64,000 bases of DNA from Lichenicoccus sp964242335 (GTDB taxonomy: Bacteria > Pseudomonadota > Alphaproteobacteria > Acetobacterales > Acetobacteraceae). The notes under the pieces were generated by a model. It did not search any database, was not told where the DNA came from, and saw nothing but the letters and a program-made list of their open reading frames with translations. This document shows positions 24,238-32,366 of this stretch, one piece after another. The DNA lies in contig CAXTAY010000013.1 of the NCBI GenBank assembly GCA_964242335.1, positions 1-64,000 on the forward strand. Direction: 5' to 3'. How positions within the stretch are numbered: the first letter of the stretch is position 1; each line of letters opens with the position of its first letter. A program made the position numbers and the translations under genes.

Positions 24238-25073
24238 GCGTGGACGAGCTCGCGCGGACCGACGCCTCCGCGGCCGCCGCCGCGGCCGCTGCGACGCCGT
24301 CCGGCTCGGCGTTCCTGCACATCGACGGCCTGTCGCTGGATTTCCCGATCTATCACGGCGGCGCCCGGTCGCTGAAGAAGACCATGCTGTCGGTCGCCTC
24401 CGGGCGGTTCGGACCGCCGCGCGGCAGCGCCGCCGGCGCCACCGGGCGGGTGGTGGTGCAGGCGTTGCGCGACATCACGCTCTCGCTCTCGTCGGGCGAC
24501 CGGCTCGGCATCGTCGGCCGCAACGGCGCCGGCAAGTCCAGCCTGCTCCGGGTGATGGCCGGGATCTACGAGCCCGCCTTCGGCCGGGTGCATGTCGGCG
24601 GCACGCTGAACGCCCTGCTCGATCCGAGCGTGGGGATGAACCTCGACCTCACCGGACGCGAGAACATCGTGCTGCGCGGCCGCTATGCCGGGCTCGACCG
24701 CGCCGCCATACGCGCGCTCGAGGACGACGTGCAGGAGTTCGCCGCCCTCGACGCCTTCCTCGACCTGCCGGTGCGCGTCTACTCCACCGGCATGGTGATC
24801 CGGCTCGGCTTCGGGCTCGCCACCGCGGTGGCGCCGCAGGTGCTGCTGATGGACGAGTGGTTCATGGCCGGCGACTCCGCGTTCCAGGACAAGGCGCGCG
24901 CCAGGCTGGAGGGCATGGTGCGCGGCGCCGAGATCCTGGTGCTCACCTCGCACCAGATCTCGGTGCTCAAGGCCTGGTGCACCCGGGTGCTGTGGCTGGA
25001 GGGCGGCCGGATACGCGCCGACGGGCCGGCGGACGAGGTGATCGCCCGCTACATGCAGGCGATGGCGGGCTAG
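24234..25073 (+). CDS. wzt: Polysaccharide ABC transporter ATP-binding protein (Wzt/KpsT type)
   Basis: A 279-residue ATPase starting at GTG 24234, which overlaps the permease stop. Walker A is GRNGAGKSS, the signature is YSTGMVIRLGFG (the form typical of polysaccharide exporters), Walker B is VLLMDEWF and the switch is LTSHQ. FPIYHGGARSLKKTML and GMNLDLTGRENIVLRGRYAG are also family-typical. It lacks the C-terminal carbohydrate-binding domain of O9a-type Wzt, so it is closer to KpsT/RfbB/TagH-type ATPases. Its stop codon directly abuts repeat copy C. Confidence 0.92.
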   Translation: MSVDELARTDASAAAAAAAATPSGSAFLHIDGLSLDFPIYHGGARSLKKTMLSVASGRFGPPRGSAAGATGRVVVQALRDITLSLSSGDRLGIVGRNGAGKSSLLRVMAGIYEPAFGRVHVGGTLNALLDPSVGMNLDLTGRENIVLRGRYAGLDRAAIRALEDDVQEFAALDAFLDLPVRVYSTGMVIRLGFGLATAVAPQVLLMDEWFMAGDSAFQDKARARLEGMVRGAEILVLTSHQISVLKAWCTRVLWLEGGRIRADGPADEVIARYMQAMAG

Positions 25074-25200
25074 CAGGCAAGGGCGCTGCCCTTGACCCGC
25101 TGGGGCCGGCGGCCCCAGACCCCGATTCTCAAGACATGGATCCCAAAGGCTGCGCCTTTGATCGGGTCGAGGGGCGAAGCCCCTTGCGTGTCTTCGTCGA
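25074..25200 (+). repeat. Intergenic palindromic repeat, copy C (full length)
   Basis: Starts right after the wzt stop codon and contains four stem-loops: CAAGGGCGCTGCCCTTG, TGGGGCCGGCGGCCCCA, CAAAGGCTGCGCCTTTG and GGGGCGAAGCCCC. It then ends in GTGTCTTCGTC. All four stems are perfect or nearly so, and pairing is better conserved than the loops. It lies between the convergent wzt and GH5 genes. Copy A (7047-7171) matches it along its full length. Confidence 0.88.
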
Positions 25201-25213
25201 TCCGGTCACCGCA

Positions 25214-26332
25214 CTAGCGGGCGACCCCGAGGGCGCGCGCACCCGGCGCCGTCGCGATCGAGCCGCCGGCGCCGCCGACCGGCAGGTTGAAGCCCATCTG
25301 ATCGTCGAGCGCCCACAGCGACCAGGGCAGGTGCAGCCCCTCCGCCGCGTGGCGCATCGCCCGCATGTAGGCATCGCGGGCGGGCGCGTTGAGCGTCACC
25401 ACGGCGCCGAACTCGCCCATCGCGACGGAGACGCCGTGCTGCCGCCCCCAGTCGGTGGCCCGGCGCAGGTCGGCGGTGATGGTGGCCTCGTCGTGCGGCT
25501 GCGAGCACCAGTACTGCATCACCGCGCGCGTATGCGCCTGGCCGACCGCCGCGATCGCCCGGCGGCAGGCATCCGGGCCGACCGGGAACGGCATCGACGC
25601 ACCGAGCTGCCTGCGATCGATGCCGGGATCCCAGACCCCGAGCAGGGTCAGCAGGGTCGGCTCGTAGGTGTGGAAGACGTAGACCACGTTTGCATCCGCG
25701 ACCGGCTGCACCTTGAGCAGCCCGTCCAGGCTGCTCCAGTTGGTGCCGGTCAGCACCACCGTGTCCTGCGGCAGGGCGGCGCGCACCACCTGCAGCAGCT
25801 GCGCCTGCAGGCGGTCCCAGCCGGCCGGGTCGTCGGTCGGCTCGTTGACCAGCTCGGGAAAGGTGAGGCCGGCAGGAAAGCCGCGCAGCGCCGGTGCCAT
25901 GTCCTGCCAGAAGCCGAGCAGGTTGCGCCGCGCTTCCTCGTTCCTGCCGAAGTCCCAGTGCCCGACATCCTGCGGGTGCGGATCCAGCATCACGCCGAGC
26001 CCGGCCCGCTGCACGCGGCGCATGATCGCGAGCACCACCCTGAGCTTGTCGGGTGCGACGTGGCGGCCGCGCATCACCACTTCGAGCCCGACTGGTATCC
26101 TCAGGTAGGTGAAGCCCGCCTGCCGCAGCGAGACCAGCGCCGCATCGCCGAGATAGTCGCGCAACGCCGCGTCATCGGTGCTGGGCGGGAAACGCAGCCA
26201 GTGCGAGACGTTCAGCCCACGAGCCAGAACGGCGACCCGCTCGCGCGGCGCGTCGGCGACGGCCCACCGTGCCGTTGCCGCCAGCACCAGGATCGCCAGC
26301 ATCGAGGCACGAACGGCGCGGCATATCGTCAT
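25214..26332 (-). CDS. Secreted GH5-family glycoside hydrolase
   Basis: A 372-residue TIM-barrel hydrolase with a signal peptide (AILVLAATARWAVADA). GH5 landmarks are GLNVSHWLRFPP, the substrate-loop AGLGVMLDPHP, the acid/base Glu164 in ELVNEP, HTYEP and the nucleophile Glu307 in VAMGEFGA. The family covers endoglucanases and related beta-glycanases. Being next to the polysaccharide exporter, it may trim or process an exported glucan, but the exact substrate cannot be assigned. It does not overlap its neighbours. Confidence 0.85.
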   Translation of the reverse strand: MTICRAVRASMLAILVLAATARWAVADAPRERVAVLARGLNVSHWLRFPPSTDDAALRDYLGDAALVSLRQAGFTYLRIPVGLEVVMRGRHVAPDKLRVVLAIMRRVQRAGLGVMLDPHPQDVGHWDFGRNEEARRNLLGFWQDMAPALRGFPAGLTFPELVNEPTDDPAGWDRLQAQLLQVVRAALPQDTVVLTGTNWSSLDGLLKVQPVADANVVYVFHTYEPTLLTLLGVWDPGIDRRQLGASMPFPVGPDACRRAIAAVGQAHTRAVMQYWCSQPHDEATITADLRRATDWGRQHGVSVAMGEFGAVVTLNAPARDAYMRAMRHAAEGLHLPWSLWALDDQMGFNLPVGGAGGSIATAPGARALGVAR

Positions 26333-26423
26333 GGTCGGTCGGGACCCCGGATCGGCGGCGGTTGAGAGCCCCGGGAGTCTGGCATGCCCCGGGCGGTGCC
26401 GGAAGTCCCGGCCCCCGCCGCGA

Positions 26424-26600
26424 TCAGGCCCGCCCGGCGGCGTCCTCGTCGAGGTCGCGGACCACCTCCTCGGGTGCCGCCGGGTCCAGCTGCTTGGCCT
26501 CGTCGATCAGCTTTCCGGCGGACTTCTTGTCGCCGTGGGTCAGCTTCTCCAGCGCCTGCTCGGTCAGGTCCAGCGCCTTCTCGTGCTTGTCGTCCGACAT
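26424..26600 (-). CDS. Small acidic helical protein of unknown function
   Basis: A 58-residue protein, MSDDKHEKALDLTEQALEKL onwards, with an SD of GAGGAGG six bases before the ATG at 26600. It is almost entirely charged and helical (KSAGKLIDEAKQLDP, EEVVRDLDED), with no cysteines or membrane segment. Not recognised. It begins ten bases after the stop of the SorC-type regulator on the same strand, so it is probably co-transcribed with it. Confidence 0.7.
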   Translation of the reverse strand: MSDDKHEKALDLTEQALEKLTHGDKKSAGKLIDEAKQLDPAAPEEVVRDLDEDAAGRA

Positions 26601-26610
26601 GACGTCCTCC

Positions 26611-27720
26611 TCACGGTTGCGAGGCAGACGCCGCGACCGGGCTCGCGGTTGCATCGTCGAGGCGCAGGATGGTGTGCGCGTTGGTGAACGAGGTCGCGAG
26701 CGTGTCGATGGCGCCGGTGCGCAGGGCGCCGAGGATGGCGGCGGCCTTGGTATTCTCGCTGGCGATGGCGATCACGTCGGGGATGCGTTCGAGGTCGCTG
26801 CGCGTCAGCCCGATCACCCGGCCCTGCATACCGGTGTCGGCGGGACGGCCATGGATGTCGATGAAGTCGTAGCCCATGGTGTCGCCGATGGTGCCGGCGA
26901 GGCGGGCCTCGGCGATCTCGGCGGGCGAGAACCAGCCCATGCGCACCATGTTGCTGTCCTCCGACAGGTCGCCGACGCCGATCAGGGCGATGTCGGCGCG
27001 GCGGGCGCGGTCCAGCGTCAGCTTGACGGTGTCGTTGCGATACAGCTCGGCGCGCAGCTCGGCATTGGTGACCAGTGCCGGCGCATACAGCGTCTCGCTC
27101 TCGCCGCCGAACCGCAGCGCCAGCCGGCGGCAGATATGGTCCGGGTTCATGTGCTCGCCGGCGCGCAGCGAGCCGCCGATGGCGCAGACGAAGGTGACCC
27201 CCCTGCGCCCGCGCGACACCAGCGCGTCGGCGATCGCCGAGACGTTGCGACCCATCCCAACCGCGACGATGGCGCCGTCGGTCAGCGTGCGCTCAAGGTG
27301 CGAGGCGACCAGGGCGGCCACGGCGTTGCGCTGCGCGTCCGCGTCGCGGTGGTCGATCGAGACCAGCAGGCGGTCGATGCCGAAGCGGCGGATGAACTCC
27401 TGCTCCAGCTCGGCGCCGACCGAGGGCGGCTGGTGCACCCGGATCTCGACCAGTCCGTCGGCACGCGCCCGCTTCAGCAGCCGGCCGATCTTGGCGCGCG
27501 ACATGCCGAAGCGATGCGACAGCTCCTCCTGGGTCACGTCGTCGTAGTAGTACAGCGTGGCGATCTCGATCACGACCTCGAGCCGGACCTCGGCACGATC
27601 CGCCTGCCGCCCGCCCTGACCGCCCTGGGGGCGCCCGATCGTGCCGATGCCTCGCCCGGGCGGCACCCCGGTGCCTAGGGATTCCGACGGCGTCTCGTTT
27701 TTGCGCTGCACAAAATCCAT
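26611..27720 (-). CDS. SorC/DeoR-type sugar-binding transcriptional regulator
   Basis: A 369-residue regulator. After a flexible Gly-rich N-terminus of about 45 residues, a helix-turn-helix (VTQEELSHRFGMSRAKIGRLLKRA split over about 62-85) is followed by a SorC sugar-binding domain: VGMGRNVSAIADAL, FVCAIGGSL, ADIALIGVGDLSEDSNMVRM and GYDFIDIHGRP. The domain normally senses a phosphorylated sugar. EryD of the erythritol regulon belongs to this family. It is divergent from dhaK and is the likely regulator of the polyol operon to its right. ATG 27720 gives the shortest sensible N-terminus; its SD is weak. Confidence 0.88.
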   Translation of the reverse strand: MDFVQRKNETPSESLGTGVPPGRGIGTIGRPQGGQGGRQADRAEVRLEVVIEIATLYYYDDVTQEELSHRFGMSRAKIGRLLKRARADGLVEIRVHQPPSVGAELEQEFIRRFGIDRLLVSIDHRDADAQRNAVAALVASHLERTLTDGAIVAVGMGRNVSAIADALVSRGRRGVTFVCAIGGSLRAGEHMNPDHICRRLALRFGGESETLYAPALVTNAELRAELYRNDTVKLTLDRARRADIALIGVGDLSEDSNMVRMGWFSPAEIAEARLAGTIGDTMGYDFIDIHGRPADTGMQGRVIGLTRSDLERIPDVIAIASENTKAAAILGALRTGAIDTLATSFTNAHTILRLDDATASPVAASASQP

Positions 27721-27734
27721 GTCACATGCTCGTT

Positions 27735-27762
27735 TGCTCACGTAGATCCTGGCATATGAGCA
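27735..27762. promoter_or_regulatory. Candidate operator: inverted TGCTCA/TGAGCA
   Basis: TGCTCA at 27735 and TGAGCA at 27757 form an inverted pair 16 bases apart in the regulator-dhaK intergenic region. TGAGCA recurs at 27835, just before the -35 element of the dhaK promoter. This arrangement suits a SorC-type tetramer binding at separated sites. It is suggestive only; the arms are short. Confidence 0.35.
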
Positions 27763-27853
27763 CGCTCCGGCTGTCAGCAGGCGGTTATTCACGCCCGATC
27801 TGGAATTTTCCGCTCTCCTGGGCTGATTCTGCCTTGAGCAACCGCGCACTGTC

Positions 27854-27883
27854 TTGACATCCGCTCGCACCGTGTCTCATGGT
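27854..27883 (+). promoter_or_regulatory. Putative promoter of the polyol operon
   Basis: A perfect -35 hexamer TTGACA (27854-27859) is followed after 18 bases by CATGGT, a poor -10. It lies about 75 bases before dhaK, preceded by TGAGCA. The weak -10 would fit activator dependence. No other gene or structure is seen in 27721-27957. Confidence 0.4.
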
Positions 27884-27957
27884 CGTCTCCACGGGAAGAC
27901 CGAGGGCGCCGCGACTGCGGCGCGAACCGGCGGCCAGATACAGAGCGAGGAGGCGGC

Positions 27958-28956
27958 ATGAACCGCGTGATCGACGATCCGGACCGGGTGACCGAGGGGT
28001 GCCTCGTCGGCGTGCTGGCGGCGCATCCGGACCTGCTGGTCGCGACCGACCACCCCCGCGTGCTGCGCTGCGCCGGCGGCCGGCCCGAGGGCCGCGTGGG
28101 CATCGTCACCGGCGGCGGCTCCGGCCACGAGCCGGCCTTCCTCGGCTATGTCGGCCCCGGGCTGGTCGATGCGGTGGCGATCGGCGAGGTGTTCGCCTCA
28201 CCGACCGCGAAGAGCTTCCATGCGGCATACGGCGAGGCCGATGGCGGCCAGGGTGTCGCCTGCCTGTACGGCAACTACGCCGGCGACAACATGAACGTGA
28301 AGATGGCGGTCAAGCTCGCGGCCAAGGACGGCGTCGCGGTGCGCACGGTGATCGCCAACGACGACGTCGCCTCGGCGCCGCCCGAGGAGGCCGACAAGCG
28401 GCGCGGCGTCGCCGGCGAGATCCTGATGTGGAAGGCGGGCGGCGCGCGCGCCGCCGAGGGGGCCGACCTCGACGGGGTCATCGCGGCGGCGCAGAAGAGC
28501 ATCGACAACACGCGCTCGATCGGCATCGGCCTGTCCGCCTGCACCATCCCCGCCGCCGGCAAGCCGAACTTCTCGATCGAGCCCGGCACCATGGAGGTCG
28601 GCATCGGCCATCACGGCGAGCACGGCATCGCGGTGCTGCCGGTAGCGTCGGCGCGTGAGATGGCCGGGATGATGCTCGACCGCATCCTCGCCGACCTGCC
28701 GTTCGAGGGCGAGGATGTCAGCGTGCTGGTCTCCGGACTGGGCGCCACGCCGCTGATGGAGCTCTACCTGCTCTACGGCCACGTCGACGCGCTGCTGCGC
28801 GCGCGCCGCATCACGCCCACACACCGCTTCGTCGGCAACTACTTCACCTCGCTGGAGATGTCCGGCGTCTCCGTCACCGTCACCCGGCTCGACGGCGAGC
28901 TCGACCGGCTGCTGCGCGCGCCGTGCCGCTCGATCGGCCTGACCATCGCCGGCTGA
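27958..28956 (+). CDS. dhaK: Dihydroxyacetone/erythrulose kinase subunit DhaK
   Basis: A 332-residue DAK1-domain protein that binds a short ketose covalently through a histidine. Family motifs are TGGGSGHEPAFLGYVG, GVACLYGNYAGDNMNVKMA and the substrate-binding histidine in TMEVGIGHHGEHG. Strong SD (GAGGAGG). It is followed 12 bases later by dhaL. No PTS subunit dhaM is present, so phosphate may come from ATP. DhaK homologues phosphorylate dihydroxyacetone or tetruloses such as erythrulose; the RpiB-like gene in this operon favours a tetrulose. Confidence 0.93.
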   Translation: MNRVIDDPDRVTEGCLVGVLAAHPDLLVATDHPRVLRCAGGRPEGRVGIVTGGGSGHEPAFLGYVGPGLVDAVAIGEVFASPTAKSFHAAYGEADGGQGVACLYGNYAGDNMNVKMAVKLAAKDGVAVRTVIANDDVASAPPEEADKRRGVAGEILMWKAGGARAAEGADLDGVIAAAQKSIDNTRSIGIGLSACTIPAAGKPNFSIEPGTMEVGIGHHGEHGIAVLPVASAREMAGMMLDRILADLPFEGEDVSVLVSGLGATPLMELYLLYGHVDALLRARRITPTHRFVGNYFTSLEMSGVSVTVTRLDGELDRLLRAPCRSIGLTIAG

Positions 28957-28967
28957 GGAGCGCTAAC

Positions 28968-29615
28968 ATGCAGAGCATCACGCTGAAGGACGCGGCACCG
29001 GTCACGATCGAGATCGCCGAGAGCATCGTCGCCAACCAGGCGCTGCTGTCGGAGATCGACGGCGCCACCGGCGACGGCGACCACGGCATCAACATGGCCA
29101 AGGGCTTCCGGCTGGTGATCGAGCGGCTGCCGGGCGGCGGGTTCGACCTGCGCCAGGGCTTCGCGACCATCGGCGACACCCTGCTCGGCGACATCGGCGG
29201 CTCGATGGGACCGCTCTACGGCTCGTTCTTCACCGAGATGGCCGACAGCCTGGACGGGGCCGACAGCCTCGACCGCGAGCGCCTCTCGACGATGCTGGCC
29301 GCCGGAGAGGCGGCGATCGTCGATCTCGGCGAAGCCAAGCCGGGCGACAAGACCCTGATCGACGTGCTCACCCCGGCCCGCCTGGCATACGACGCGGCGG
29401 CGGCGGACGGGCAGGATCTCGCCGGCTGCCTGCAGGCGCTGAAGGCGGCCGCTTCGGACGGGCTGGAGTCGACGCGCGACATGGTCGCCCGTCTCGGCCG
29501 CGCGGCGCGGCTGGGCGAGCGCTCGCGCGGCACCCTCGATGCCGGCGCCTGCTCCTGCGAGCTGATCCTGCGGGCGCTGGCCGACGGGCTGCTGTCTCGT
29601 CTCGAGACCGCCTGA
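28968..29615 (+). CDS. dhaL: Dihydroxyacetone/erythrulose kinase nucleotide subunit DhaL
   Basis: A 215-residue DAK2-domain protein carrying the nucleotide-Mg site: the carboxylate cluster in EIDGATGDGDHGINMAKGF, GDIGGSMGPLYGSFF and the lid motif KPGDKTLIDVL. RSRGTLDAGACSCELILRAL near the end is typical. It pairs with DhaK to phosphorylate a triose or tetrulose. The start at 28968 has GAGG ten bases upstream and no overlap with dhaK. Confidence 0.93.
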   Translation: MQSITLKDAAPVTIEIAESIVANQALLSEIDGATGDGDHGINMAKGFRLVIERLPGGGFDLRQGFATIGDTLLGDIGGSMGPLYGSFFTEMADSLDGADSLDRERLSTMLAAGEAAIVDLGEAKPGDKTLIDVLTPARLAYDAAAADGQDLAGCLQALKAAASDGLESTRDMVARLGRAARLGERSRGTLDAGACSCELILRALADGLLSRLETA

Positions 29616-29682
29616 TCCCTGAACCGACCAGCAGATCGTCCAGCACATCGCCCAATATGGCCCCCGCGAGAGGAGCACCACG

Positions 29683-30804
29683 ATGGATACCCTGAGCGAC
29701 ACCACCAAGGCCGGCGCCGTCGATCTGCCCCGGCGCATGACCGCGGTCGTGGCCTACGAGCCCGGCGACTACCGGCTCGAGGAGGTCGACGTGCCGCGCG
29801 CCGGCCCCGACGATATCATCATCGAGGTCGAGGCTTGCGGCATCTGCGCCAGCGACATCAAGACCTTCCAGGGCGCGCCGTCGTTCTGGGGCGACAACAA
29901 GGGTCAGCCGCGCTACGTCAAGGCGCCGATGATCCCGGGCCACGAGTTCATCGGCCGCGCCGTCGAGATCGGCGCCAACGTCGCCGCGAAGGGCCAGTAC
30001 AAGCTCGGCGACCGGCTGATCTCCGAGCAGATCGTCCCCTGCGAGCATTGCCGCTACTGCTCGCGCGGCGAGTACTGGATGTGCGAGCGCCACGACGTCT
30101 ACGGCTTCCAGAACAACGTCAACGGCGGCATGGCCAAGTACATGCGCTTCCCCAAGGAGAGCCGCACCCACAAGGTGCCCGACGGCATCCCGATGGAGCG
30201 CGCGGTGCTGGTCGAGCCCTATGCCTGCTCGGTGCACGCGGTCAATCGCGGCCTGATCCAGCTCGACGACGTCGTGGTGCTGTCCGGCGCCGGGCCGCTG
30301 GGCCTGGGCATGGTGGGTGCGGCGCGACTGAAGAACCCCTCGAAGCTGATCGTGCTCGACGGCAAGCAGGACCGGCTCGATCTGGCAAAGAAATTCGGTG
30401 CCGACATCGTCATGAACCCGTTCAAGGAGGACGTGGTGAGTGCGGTCAAGGACCTCACCGACGGCTATGGCTGCGACGTCTACATCGAGGCGACCGGCCA
30501 CGAATCCAGCGTCACCCAGGGTCTGAACATGATCCGCAAGCTCGGCCGCTTCGTCGAGTTCTCGGTGTTCGGCCACGAGGTCACCGCCGACTGGTCGATC
30601 ATCAGCGACCGCAAGCAGCTCGACCTGTACGGCGCCCATCTCGGACCGTACTGCTATCCGCTCACCATCGCCGCCATCGGCGACGGCCGGCTGCCCACCG
30701 ACGGCGTCGTCACCCACACCCTGCCGCTCAGCGAATTCGAGCACGGCTTCGAGCTGATGAAGAAGGGCGACGGCTCGATCAAGATCGTGCTAATTCCGTC
30801 CTGA
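29683..30804 (+). CDS. Zinc-dependent medium-chain polyol/alcohol dehydrogenase
   Basis: A 373-residue MDR enzyme. Catalytic zinc ligands are in EACGICASDIKTF and PGHEFIG. The structural-zinc lobe PCEHCRYCSRGEYWMC has all four cysteines. The NAD motif GAGPLGLGMVG with VLDGKQDRLDLA (acidic end of strand 2) points to NAD rather than NADP. The VLVEPYACSVHAVNR segment is family-typical. In context it should oxidise the imported polyol to the ketose used by DhaKL; a tetritol is the favoured guess. SD is AGAGGAG. A 66-base gap separates it from dhaL. Confidence 0.9.
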   Translation: MDTLSDTTKAGAVDLPRRMTAVVAYEPGDYRLEEVDVPRAGPDDIIIEVEACGICASDIKTFQGAPSFWGDNKGQPRYVKAPMIPGHEFIGRAVEIGANVAAKGQYKLGDRLISEQIVPCEHCRYCSRGEYWMCERHDVYGFQNNVNGGMAKYMRFPKESRTHKVPDGIPMERAVLVEPYACSVHAVNRGLIQLDDVVVLSGAGPLGLGMVGAARLKNPSKLIVLDGKQDRLDLAKKFGADIVMNPFKEDVVSAVKDLTDGYGCDVYIEATGHESSVTQGLNMIRKLGRFVEFSVFGHEVTADWSIISDRKQLDLYGAHLGPYCYPLTIAAIGDGRLPTDGVVTHTLPLSEFEHGFELMKKGDGSIKIVLIPS

Positions 30805-30852
30805 TCGGCTCCGTATCGAATAGCCGACGAACGAAACCACAGGGATTGAGAC

Positions 30853-32292
30853 ATGGCCGACAAGATCAAGGATACATTCAGCGTGTTCAGGGACGGCGGC
30901 ATGAGCCGGCGCGAGCTGATCACGCGTGCCGGCCAGTACGGGCTCGGCGCCGCGGCGGCGACGGCGATGCTCAACCGCATGCAGTCCTCTGCACTCGCCG
31001 CCAGCTCCTATGACTGGATGGCGCAGAAGGGCCAGTCGATCAAGCTGCTGCTCAACAAGCATCCCTACACCGACGCGATGCTGCACAACATCGACAGCTT
31101 CAAGACGCTGACCGGCATCGACGTCACCTACGACGTGTTCCCCGAGGACGTGTATTTCGACAAGGTCACCGCGGCACTCTCCAGCCACTCCACCGCCTAC
31201 GACCTGTTCATGACCGGCGCCTACCAGACCTGGCAGTACGGCCCGGCCGGCTGGCTGGTGGACCTGAACAAGTTCATCCATGACACCTCCGAGACGTCGC
31301 CGGACTACGACTGGGACGGCATCCTGCCCAACCTGCGCGCCGCCACCTCCTGGAGCGGCGTGCCGGGCCAGGCGCTCGGCAGCGCCAACGCCAAGCAATG
31401 GGCGCTGCCCTGGGCGTGGGAACTGAACTCGGTCGCCTACAACAAGCGGATCCTCGATGCGGCGCACGTCGAGCCGCCGAAGAACCTGCCCGAGCTGATC
31501 GAGACGGCGGCCAAGATCTCTAAGGACGTGCCGGGCACCTACGGCATCAGCGCCCGCGGCAGCCGCTCCTGGGCGACCATCCATGCCGGCTTCCTGTCCG
31601 CCTACACCAACTACGGCGGCAAGGATTTCGACACCAGCGGCGGCAAGCTGGTGCCGGCGATGAACAGCCCGGAGGCGAAGAAGTTCACCAAGCTCTGGGT
31701 CGAGATGCTGCAGAAGGGCGGTCCGAAGAACTGGACCACCTACACCTGGTACGAGGTCGCCAACGACCTCGGCGGCGGTACCGCGGCGATGGTCTACGAC
31801 GCCGACAGCGCTGCCTACTTCCAGGAGAAGGGCACCAAGGAAGCCGGCAACATCGTCTACCACGCCTTCACGCCGAACCCCGAGGCGAGCCGCCCGACGC
31901 CGAACGTCTGGATCTGGTCGCTTGCGATGAGCAGCTACTCCCGCAAGCAGCAGGCCGCGTGGAAGCTGCTGCAGTGGGCCACCAGCACCCAGCAGCTGAC
32001 GCTCGGCGCCACCAAGGCCAACCTGATCGACCCGACGCGGCAGGTGGTGTGGGACAACCAGGACTTCAAAACCCGCATGAACGACTATCCGGGATTCCTG
32101 GACCAGTTCGCCGCCTCGTCGCCGGGGGCGAAGATCTATTTCACGCCGCAGCCGCTGTTCTTCAACGTCACCACCAACTGGGCGGCGGCGCTGCAGAAGA
32201 TGTACTCCAACCAGGTCTCGGTCGAGGACGGGCTCGACCAGCTCGCCAGCGACATCAAGTCGCAGCTCTCCAACGCCGGCATCACCGACTAG
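30853..32292 (+). CDS. ABC polyol/sugar-binding protein with Tat-like signal
   Basis: A 479-residue extracytoplasmic solute-binding protein of the cluster-B/family-1 type. The N-terminus holds a twin-arginine-like motif (MSRRELITRAG, residues 17-27), a weak hydrophobic stretch and ALAAS, suggesting Tat export; the internal ATG at 30901 (MSRREL) is an alternative start. Binding-lobe features are YDLFMTGAYQTWQYGPAGWL, ALPWAWELNSVAYNKRILD, GISARGSRSW and GGGTAAMVYDADSAAYF. It is immediately upstream of two permease and two ATPase genes, forming a complete importer. Confidence 0.92.
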   Translation: MADKIKDTFSVFRDGGMSRRELITRAGQYGLGAAAATAMLNRMQSSALAASSYDWMAQKGQSIKLLLNKHPYTDAMLHNIDSFKTLTGIDVTYDVFPEDVYFDKVTAALSSHSTAYDLFMTGAYQTWQYGPAGWLVDLNKFIHDTSETSPDYDWDGILPNLRAATSWSGVPGQALGSANAKQWALPWAWELNSVAYNKRILDAAHVEPPKNLPELIETAAKISKDVPGTYGISARGSRSWATIHAGFLSAYTNYGGKDFDTSGGKLVPAMNSPEAKKFTKLWVEMLQKGGPKNWTTYTWYEVANDLGGGTAAMVYDADSAAYFQEKGTKEAGNIVYHAFTPNPEASRPTPNVWIWSLAMSSYSRKQQAAWKLLQWATSTQQLTLGATKANLIDPTRQVVWDNQDFKTRMNDYPGFLDQFAASSPGAKIYFTPQPLFFNVTTNWAAALQKMYSNQVSVEDGLDQLASDIKSQLSNAGITD

Positions 32293-32301
32293 CACGAGGC
32301 G

Positions 32302-32321
32302 GGGGCGTCGCGGGACGCCCC
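32302..32321 (+). other. Stem-loop between binding-protein and permease genes
   Basis: A perfect 8-base inverted repeat, GGGGCGTC-GCGG-GACGCCCC, ten bases after the binding-protein stop codon, without a following T-run. Such hairpins after binding-protein genes in ABC operons commonly protect the upstream mRNA from 3' decay and set higher expression of the binding protein than of the membrane subunits. Confidence 0.65.
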
Positions 32322-32366
32322 TGCTCCCGGCGGGGCTCTGCCTTCCTGCAAGGAACACGCGCCACG

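Noticed and set aside
30805..30852. TCGGCT/AGCCGA inverted repeat between the dehydrogenase and binding-protein genes
   Set aside because: Six-base arms with an 11-base loop in a GC-rich sequence are expected by chance; no T-run.
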